Shown: in pieces, positions 12,408 to 17,210 of the stretch | How the letters are laid out: each line of letters starts with the position of its first letter | Position numbering within the stretch: the first letter of the stretch is position 1 | Source: Actinomycetes bacterium | GTDB taxonomy: Bacteria > Actinomycetota > Actinomycetes > Actinomycetales > Cellulomonadaceae | Assembly (NCBI GenBank): GCA_023389455.1 | Contig: JAEWEJ010000258.1 | Location: 1 to 17,210 of the forward strand | Direction: 5' to 3' | DNA length: 17,210 nt | Made by a program: the position numbers and the translations under genes | The notes under the pieces: model-generated | Database searches by the model: none | Seen by the model: the letters and a program-made list of their open reading frames with translations, nothing else | Told to the model about the DNA's origin: nothing

Positions 12408-14012
12408 ATGACCCCCGAGCTCGACCCGATCCTGACCGGCCCCGGGCACAGCACGCTGTCCGTCGCCGCGATCCTCGCCGAGACCGCCCGCCGCCACCCG
12501 GACCGGGTCGCGTTCCACTTCGGTGACGCCGCGCTGACCTACGGCCCGCTGTGGGACCGGACGCGCGCGTACGCCGGTGCCCTGCGGGACCGTGGCGTCG
12601 GGCCGGGCGACCGCGTCGCGATGCTCGTGCCGAACGTGCCCGACTTCGCGCGCGTCTACTACGCGGTCCTGTCGCTCGGCGCGGTCGTCGTGCCCGTGCA
12701 CCTGCTGTTCAAGGCCCAGGAGATCGAGTACGTGCTGCGCGACAGCGGCGCGACGCTGCTCGTCACCGCGGCCCCGATGCTCGGCGAGGCGCTGCCGGCC
12801 GCCGCGGCGGCCGGCGTCCCCGCAATGACGGTCCTGGTTCCCGACGCGCACGCCGCTGCGGTCCCGGCCCCGCGCCTGGAGGACGAGGCCGACGCCGCGG
12901 ACCCGGTCGTCACGTACGCATCGGTCAACCCCCTCGCGCCGGCCACGGTCCTGTACACGAGCGGCACGACGGGCCGGCCCAAGGGCGCGGTCGCCTCGCA
13001 CCTGACCCTGATCGAGCAGGTGCACGTCACGCTGCTCGACACCACGGACCTGCAGGCCGACGACGTCGTCTTCGGCGGGCTGCCGTTCTTCCACACGTTC
13101 GGCCAGTCCGCCGTGCTCAACACCGCGTTCCGGCGCGGCGCCGCGATCGTGCTGCTGCCCCGGTTCGACCCCGACGAGGCGCTCGCGCTGCTCGTCAAGC
13201 ACCGCGCGACGGTGTTCACCGCCGTCCCGACGATGTTCCTCGGCATGGTCCAGGCCGCCGCACGCACGCCCGACCGCCCGCCGCTCAAGTACGCGGTCTC
13301 GGGCGGCGCCGCGCTCCCGGTCGCGCTGCTCGAGGCGTTCGCGGACACGTTCGGCGCCGAGGTGCACGAGGGCTACGGCCTGACGGAGACGGCGCCGACG
13401 GTGTCCTTCAACTACGTCGGCGAGCCCATCAGCCCGGGCACCGTCGGCCGGCCACTGTGGGGCGTCGACGTGGCGGTCGCGGACCCCGAGGTCGAGGGTC
13501 GGATCGAGCTGCTCGGCCCGGGCGAGCTGGGCGAGCTCGTGGTGCGGGGCCACAACCTGTTCAAGGGCTACCTGGGCAACCCCGAGGCGACGGCCGAGGC
13601 CGTCGTCGACGGCTGGTTCCGGACCGGCGACCTCGGCACCGTCGACGCCGAGGGGATCGTGACGATCGTCGACCGCAAGAAGGACATGATCGTCCGCAAC
13701 GGCTACAACGTGTACCCGAGCGAGGTCGAGGACGCGATGGTCCGCCACCCCGCGATCGCGCAGGCCGCGGTGTTCGGCATCGCGGACGAGGCGCACGGCC
13801 AGGAGGTCCACGCCGCCGTCGTCCTCATGCCCGGCCGCGCGGCGACCGCGCAGGAGGTCGTCGACTTCACGCGCGAGCGGATCGCCGCCTACAAGTACCC
13901 GCGCGTGGTCCACCTCGTCGAGACGCTGCCGCTCGGCGGCTCGGGCAAGGTGCTCAAGCGTGAGCTCGTCGCGCAGTACTCGACGCCGGCCGGGGAGCCC
14001 GTCGTGCGGTGA
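12408..14012 (+). CDS. Acyl-CoA ligase (AMP-forming, FadD-like)
   Basis: The 534-residue enzyme is an ANL-superfamily ligase that activates a carboxylic acid to its CoA thioester through an acyl-AMP. It has the P-loop YTSGTTGRPKGA (183-194), GYGLTETAPT (322-331), WFRTGDLG (403-410), DRKKDMIVRNGYNVYP (422-437) and the C-terminal catalytic Lys514 in GGSGKVLKREL. It is the last gene of the kinase-ACAD-ligase unit and starts 90 bp after the dehydrogenase behind GAAGGGA. In the proposed pathway it supplies the CoA ester for the kinase and dehydrogenase, as LvaE does in levulinate breakdown. Length and motifs are those of medium/long-chain or aryl acid ligases; the substrate cannot be read from sequence by eye. 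Confidence 0.92.
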   Translation: MTPELDPILTGPGHSTLSVAAILAETARRHPDRVAFHFGDAALTYGPLWDRTRAYAGALRDRGVGPGDRVAMLVPNVPDFARVYYAVLSLGAVVVPVHLLFKAQEIEYVLRDSGATLLVTAAPMLGEALPAAAAAGVPAMTVLVPDAHAAAVPAPRLEDEADAADPVVTYASVNPLAPATVLYTSGTTGRPKGAVASHLTLIEQVHVTLLDTTDLQADDVVFGGLPFFHTFGQSAVLNTAFRRGAAIVLLPRFDPDEALALLVKHRATVFTAVPTMFLGMVQAAARTPDRPPLKYAVSGGAALPVALLEAFADTFGAEVHEGYGLTETAPTVSFNYVGEPISPGTVGRPLWGVDVAVADPEVEGRIELLGPGELGELVVRGHNLFKGYLGNPEATAEAVVDGWFRTGDLGTVDAEGIVTIVDRKKDMIVRNGYNVYPSEVEDAMVRHPAIAQAAVFGIADEAHGQEVHAAVVLMPGRAATAQEVVDFTRERIAAYKYPRVVHLVETLPLGGSGKVLKRELVAQYSTPAGEPVVR

Positions 14013-14102
14013 CGACGGTGGGCGACCCATACAAGACTCTCGGCGCTCCACCTCGACTGCACGCCGTGACGCCCTTCCGAGGTGGCGGCAGCCCGTTCCT
14101 GT

Positions 14103-14147
14103 CTTGCAGATGTGCAGGACGCGAACGGCAGACTGCAAGTCTGCACA
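14103..14147. repeat. Paired TGCA-N4-TGCA motifs, one inside a perfect anticodon-arm-like palindrome
   Basis: TGCA-N4-TGCA occurs at 14105-14116 and again at 14134-14145. The second overlaps GCAGACTGCAAGTCTGC (14128-14144), a 5-bp stem with a 7-nt loop CTGCAAG. That is exactly the geometry of a tRNA anticodon arm with anticodon GCA. CTTGCAG (14103-14109) and CTGCAAG (14133-14139) are also complementary, as are TGTGCAG (14111-14117) and CTGCACA (14141-14147). No D arm, T arm or acceptor stem is present. The rest of the 186-bp spacer 14013-14198 holds nothing recognised except the TA promoter. Confidence 0.5.
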
Positions 14148-14169
14148 CCTCACCACCGACAACCGGCAG

Positions 14170-14193
14170 AACTATCACGGTTCCGTTATAGTT
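14170..14193 (+). promoter_or_regulatory. Palindromic operator/promoter of the AbiE operon
   Basis: AACTAT (14170-14175) and ATAGTT (14188-14193), with inner ACGG/CCGT, form a 24-bp palindrome with 10 of 12 pairs symmetric. TATAGT (14187-14192) inside it is a strong -10 box 6 nt before the ATG at 14199, and there is no ribosome binding site, so the mRNA is probably leaderless. AbiEi antitoxins are known to repress their own promoter by binding inverted repeats, which fits. Confidence 0.65.
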
Positions 14194-14198
14194 TTGCC

Positions 14199-14768
14199 AT
14201 GGAACGCGAGCCTCTCGCCCGGGACGAACTGTGGGAGATCGCGACGAACCAGCGCGGCTTCGTCACCGCCCAGCAGGCTGCCGACGTCGGCGTCACCACC
14301 GGCGCGCTCCAGATGATGGTGCAGCGCGGGACGCTCCTGCGCGCCGCCTTCGGCGTCTACCGCTTCCCGCTCTACCCGAGCGACCAGCACGATCACCTGA
14401 TGCTCGCCGTCCTGTGGACCCGCGCGTCGGAAGCGTGCCTCAGCCACGAGACTGCGCTCGACCTCTACGCGATCAGCGACGTGAACCCACATGCAGTCCA
14501 CGTCACCATCGGTCGCCGTCGACGGTTGCGACGACAAGGGGGCGACGACTACGTGATCCATCACGAGGACCTCCCCCCGGATCAGATCGGCTGGTGGGAG
14601 CAGATCCCGACCGTCACCCCGGCGACGGCGATCCGCCAGTGCCTCGTCGACGGCACGCCCACCTACCTCGTCCGGCAGGCCATCGAACGCGGCTTCGCCG
14701 GCGGACTCCTGCGAGCCTCCGACCGCGACGAGCTGGCCGCAGCACTGGAGGTGAGGCATGAGCGGTGA
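14199..14768 (+). CDS. AbiEi-family antitoxin (type IV toxin-antitoxin)
   Basis: The 189-residue protein has an N-terminal winged helix-turn-helix: RGFVTAQQAADVGVTTGALQ (19-38), LLRAAFGVYRFP (47-58). This is followed by LMLAVLWTRASEACLSHETAL (67-87) and a C-terminal domain with VHVTIGRR (100-107), IPTVTPATAIRQCL (136-149) and LVRQAIERG (157-165). The order and motifs are those of AbiEi / MenA3-type antitoxins, which bind their promoter and neutralise the NTase toxin. The ATG is 6 nt after the -10 box inside a palindrome. The gene overlaps the toxin gene by 11 nt. Antitoxin identity is well supported by both sequence and the adjacent AbiEii. Confidence 0.88.
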   Translation: MEREPLARDELWEIATNQRGFVTAQQAADVGVTTGALQMMVQRGTLLRAAFGVYRFPLYPSDQHDHLMLAVLWTRASEACLSHETALDLYAISDVNPHAVHVTIGRRRRLRRQGGDDYVIHHEDLPPDQIGWWEQIPTVTPATAIRQCLVDGTPTYLVRQAIERGFAGGLLRASDRDELAAALEVRHER

Positions 14769-15708
14769 CATCCGGCCGTCACGCATCGCTGCGATGCTGC
14801 GCGTGCTGACACCGAAGGGGAAGCAGCCGGTGTCGGCGAACGTGCTCAACAACTGGATCACCCAGGCGGAGGGCACGCTCGGTGCGGAGACCAAGGGCGG
14901 GCGGCTCGGCTGGCTCGTCGCGTCGACCGTGGCTGTCGCGGCCGTGCAGCGGGCGACCGACCTCGACGGTCGGCAGCTCTTCCTGCTCAAGGGTGGCACG
15001 CTGCTCCAGCATCGCCTCGATACCGTCGCGCGCGCGACGAAAGACGTCGACGGCCTCGTCCGAGGTGACCTCGATGCGTTCCTGCTCGCCCTCGACGACG
15101 CTCTCGCGCAACCGTGGGGGCCGCTGACGCTGCGTCGTGGCCCGGTCGAGGTGATCGACGTCCCGACGAAGGCGGTCAAGCCCCGACGGTTCGACATCAT
15201 CCTCCAGCTCCGCGGCTCCACGTGGAGGCGCGTGCAGTTCGAGGTGTCGCCGGACGAGGCGGGGATCGGAGCCACGACGGACACGATCGAAGCTCCCCCG
15301 CTCAGCGGCTTTGGTCTGCCCGACCCCGACACGCTCGTCGCCATCGCGATGCAGTACCAGATCGCCCAGAAGCTCCACGCCGTGTCCGACCCCCACGACC
15401 CGCCGACACAGGTCAACGACCGCGCGCGTGACGTCGTCGACCTCCTTCTCCTGCGCGATCTCGTGAACCGCACAGGCATCCCGAGCCGGTCGGAGATCCG
15501 ATCGGCCGGCGTCGCCCTGTTCGCGGCACGTGCGACTGAAGCGGCAGCAGCCGATCTGCCGACGCGGTCGTGGCCACCCACGATCATCGGTCACGCGCAC
15601 TGGAACCAGGACTTCACCCGTGCTGCAGCATCGGCGGCGCTCGAGTGCACGCTCGATGACGCGGTGCGGGATGCCAACGCGTGGATCCGCGAGATCGCGG
15701 CATCCTGA
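14758..15708 (+). CDS. AbiEii-family nucleotidyltransferase toxin
   Basis: The 316-residue protein matches the AbiEii / MenT3 layout. FLLKGGTLLQHRL (75-87) gives the Gly-Gly-Thr motif, ATKDVDGLVRGD (93-104) the metal-binding Asp96 and Asp98, and PRRFDIILQL (142-151) a third acidic strand at Asp146. QIAQKLHAVSDP (201-212) carries the conserved Lys205, and RARDVVDLLLLRDL (222-235) follows as the typical C-terminal helix. Family members are GTP/NTP transferases; mycobacterial MenT3 inactivates tRNA by adding nucleotides to the acceptor end, and AbiE protects lactococci and others from phage. The ATG overlaps the antitoxin gene, giving coupled translation. A short HsdR-like relic begins within a few bases of the stop. 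Confidence 0.88.
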   Translation: MSGDIRPSRIAAMLRVLTPKGKQPVSANVLNNWITQAEGTLGAETKGGRLGWLVASTVAVAAVQRATDLDGRQLFLLKGGTLLQHRLDTVARATKDVDGLVRGDLDAFLLALDDALAQPWGPLTLRRGPVEVIDVPTKAVKPRRFDIILQLRGSTWRRVQFEVSPDEAGIGATTDTIEAPPLSGFGLPDPDTLVAIAMQYQIAQKLHAVSDPHDPPTQVNDRARDVVDLLLLRDLVNRTGIPSRSEIRSAGVALFAARATEAAAADLPTRSWPPTIIGHAHWNQDFTRAAASAALECTLDDAVRDANAWIREIAAS

Positions 15709-15709
15709 C

Positions 15710-15811
15710 CCGCTCACCGTGAACGGGGTGACGGAGCCTGTGACGGAGCCTCGGCTGTTCGAGTCGCCCTTCACCGACCATGCACCGGCCGGCCCCGACT
15801 TCGTCTTCCAG
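15710..15811 (+). pseudogene. Possible relic of a type I restriction HsdR C-terminus
   Basis: Immediately after the AbiEii stop, one frame reads PLTVNGVTEP, then a duplicated VTEP, then RLFESPFTDHAPAGPDFVFQ (to about 15811). HsdR subunits have a C-terminal stretch of the form LTxNGxMxPxxLYExPFTDxxPxGPxxLF, recalled from the family and not searched. The duplicated VTEP corresponds to a perfect 12-bp tandem repeat. No start, helicase or nuclease part remains, and the frame runs into the antisense of the lipoprotein gene. It is therefore a fragment, not a gene. The resemblance is good but short, so chance cannot be excluded. Confidence 0.4.
15728..15751. repeat. Perfect 12-bp tandem duplication (GTGACGGAGCCT x2)
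   Basis: GTGACGGAGCCT at 15728-15739 is repeated without change at 15740-15751. It lies in the short space between the AbiEii gene and the lipoprotein gene and encodes VTEP twice in the frame of the HsdR-like relic. This looks like a recent slippage duplication. Confidence 0.8.
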
Positions 15812-15833
15812 CCCTCCCGCGGCCACAGCCCGC

Positions 15834-17114
15834 TCAGGTCTGCGGGATCCCCTCGTTCTCCAGCGCGACCGCCTCACCGTCGTACACGACGACGTCCCCG
15901 TCGCCGGTGTCGGTCGTGTACACCTCGCCGACGTAGTCCTGCACGCCGCCGGAGACGACCGTGATCCCGACGCCGCCGAATGCCCGGCGGCTGTCCTTCC
16001 CGAACCCCAGCGGGACGATCCCGTTGCCGACGACCTCGCCGGACTCCAGGGCCTCGACCAGGCTCTCGCGCGTGGGGTCCTCGCCCGCGCGCGCGAGCGC
16101 CTCGGCGAACGTGTACGCCACCGACATCCCGAACACGGTGTTCCCCGTGAACGGCGCGCCGTCGTTGTACTCGTCGTTGACCCTCCGGAACAGCTCGACC
16201 CACGGGTCGTCGGCGCTGAACGGGAGGTAGTTGGTGCTGACGAAACCCTCGAGCAGCGCGGGTCCGACGTCCTCGCCGAGGTAGCCGACCAGCGTCGGGT
16301 AGTCGCCGCCCGACGAGGAGGACAGCCACTGCGCGCGGTAGCCCATCTTCGCGGCGGTGCCGAGCGCGAGCGCCGTGAACCCGTTGACGGTCGCGAGGAA
16401 GTTCACGGTGCACCCGGCAGCCTGCATCGCGCCGATCTGCGCGGTCACGTCCTGGTTGGACACCGAGTACGTCTGCGTGCTCGCGAGCTCGTCGAGCACC
16501 GTCGTCAGGCCGACGGTGAAGTCGGTGCCGAAGTCGTCGTCCTGGCCGAGCACGCAGTAGACGGCGTCGTCGTACGTCTGCTGGGCGTGGTGGGCGAGCA
16601 CCTTGCCCTCGGTGATGTAGTCCGCGTTGTAGCCGAACGTCCACGGGTAGGTCTCGGCCTGGTCCCAGCTCGGGCTCCCCGACGCGACGAAGAGGTCGGG
16701 GACCTCGTTCTCGTTGAGGTAGTCGAGCACCGCGGAGTGGGTCGGGGTGCCGAGGCCGTTGACGACCGCGAGCACCTCGTGCTCCTGGACGAGCTCGCGC
16801 ACGACCGTCTGCGTGGTCGCCGGGTTGTACGCGTCGTCCTTGACCACGTACTCGATGCTGCGGCCGTGGATCCCGCCGTTGTCGTTGAGGTAGTCGAAGT
16901 AGGCGGATGCGGCCGCGGAGATCGACGAGTAGCCCGCCGCCGCCGGTCCGGTGAGCGGCGTGTGCGTGCCGATCGTGACGGTCTCCTCGTCGACGCCGGG
17001 GGACGCGGCGGGCGTCGAGCAGGCGGCCAGCGGCACGATCGTCACGAGCGCGACGAGCGTGCCGGCGGTGCGCCGCGGGTGGCGGCGCGTGGGCAAGGTA
17101 CGGAGCTGCGACAT
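15834..17114 (-). CDS. ABC transporter substrate-binding lipoprotein, branched-chain amino acid (LivJ/LivK) type
   Basis: The 426-residue product begins with a basic segment (TRRHPRR), a hydrophobic stretch (TLVALVTIVPLAAC) and a lipobox LAAC, so it is a lipoprotein anchored outside the membrane. The mature part opens with VTIGTHTPLTGPAAAGYSSI and continues with NDNGGIHGRSIEYVVKDDAY. These are signature features of periplasmic-binding fold type I proteins that bind branched-chain amino acids, amides or aromatic acids. The ATG at 17114 is preferred because GAGGG (17124-17128) lies 9 nt away; an ATG at 17123 is in frame but directly abuts that ribosome binding site. Upstream bases 17124-17210 show nothing recognised. 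The permease and ATPase genes are not in the window, so the ligand is unknown; an organic acid tied to the catabolic genes is possible but unproven. Confidence 0.9.
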   Translation of the reverse strand: MSQLRTLPTRRHPRRTAGTLVALVTIVPLAACSTPAASPGVDEETVTIGTHTPLTGPAAAGYSSISAAASAYFDYLNDNGGIHGRSIEYVVKDDAYNPATTQTVVRELVQEHEVLAVVNGLGTPTHSAVLDYLNENEVPDLFVASGSPSWDQAETYPWTFGYNADYITEGKVLAHHAQQTYDDAVYCVLGQDDDFGTDFTVGLTTVLDELASTQTYSVSNQDVTAQIGAMQAAGCTVNFLATVNGFTALALGTAAKMGYRAQWLSSSSGGDYPTLVGYLGEDVGPALLEGFVSTNYLPFSADDPWVELFRRVNDEYNDGAPFTGNTVFGMSVAYTFAEALARAGEDPTRESLVEALESGEVVGNGIVPLGFGKDSRRAFGGVGITVVSGGVQDYVGEVYTTDTGDGDVVVYDGEAVALENEGIPQT

Positions 17115-17210
17115 CGTCGTCATCCCTCGGTCGGTGTGCGGACGGGTTCTCGGGGTACGGGGACGGGCCGTGCGGCGGTGGGCCCGGGTGCCGGGGGGCG
17201 TCTACGGGCC

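Noticed and set aside
10863..14162. 1099-residue open frame on the minus strand
   Set aside because: It lies antisense to three well-recognised genes (kinase, dehydrogenase, ligase). Its composition is Arg/Val/Asp/Gly-rich with no domain, as expected from the opposite strand of GC-rich coding DNA.
14103..14193. tRNA-Cys gene
   Set aside because: Only an anticodon-arm-like hairpin (14128-14144) is present. No D arm, T arm or acceptor stem can be built around it, so it is kept only as a possible scar.
15709..15727. Intrinsic terminator after the AbiEii gene (CCCG/CGGG with inner TCAC/GTGA)
   Set aside because: The symmetry is real, but there is no T-tract, and the bases are also accounted for by the HsdR-like relic frame. 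It is not listed as a terminator.

Overview
The window is very GC-rich DNA with GTG and ATG starts, 4-nt stop/start overlaps and several start codons placed directly behind a TANNNT -10 box. This points to a high-GC actinobacterium. A Cellulomonas-like member of the Micrococcales is my guess from overall style, not something the sequence proves. No rRNA or complete tRNA gene, insertion sequence or CRISPR array was found.

Layout. (1) 1-1845: the 3' end of a nucleotide-sugar epimerase-like gene, a TmrB-like P-loop ATPase (404-1006) and a small APH-fold kinase (1096-1845). (2) 2178-4506: a tightly overlapped operon of zinc alcohol dehydrogenase, FabG-like SDR and MaoC-type enoyl-CoA hydratase, preceded by a TetR-type palindrome. 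(3) 4552-7165 (minus): thiolase and an acyl-CoA dehydrogenase, divergent from a QsdR-like TetR regulator plus a hot-dog thioesterase (7289-8370). A separate palindrome lies between the divergent genes. (4) 8415-9856: an HTH protein and a nucleotidyltransferase (NTase), read as a toxin-antitoxin (TA) pair. (5) 10000-14012: an APH-like kinase, an ACAD10/11-like acyl-CoA dehydrogenase and an acyl-CoA ligase, preceded by a near copy of the operator in (2). (6) 14199-15708: an AbiEi/AbiEii TA pair with its own palindromic promoter, followed at once by a short relic resembling the C-terminus of a type I restriction HsdR subunit. (7) 15834-17114 (minus): a periplasmic-binding lipoprotein of the branched-chain amino acid ABC family.

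How it fits together. The metabolic genes supply every step of beta-oxidation of an acid: ligase, acyl-CoA dehydrogenase, R-specific hydratase, dehydrogenase, thiolase and thioesterase. In addition, a kinase/dehydrogenase pair resembles the two halves of mammalian ACAD10/11 and the LvaA/LvaC proteins, which remove a 4-hydroxyl group through a phosphorylated intermediate. The shared 18-bp operator (2109-2126 and 9933-9950, 15/18 identical) suggests that units (2) and (5) form one regulon for a hydroxylated or oxygenated acid or alcohol. Its repressor is probably encoded outside the window, because the only TetR gene here sits beside a different palindrome. Two NTase TA modules flank unit (5), and the HsdR relic suggests the right side was once a larger defence locus.

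The most notable items are the shared operator with its split ACAD11-like pathway, the less usual HTH/NTase module, and the HsdR relic with an in-frame 12-bp duplication. All functions are inferred from motifs read by eye; no database search was done.
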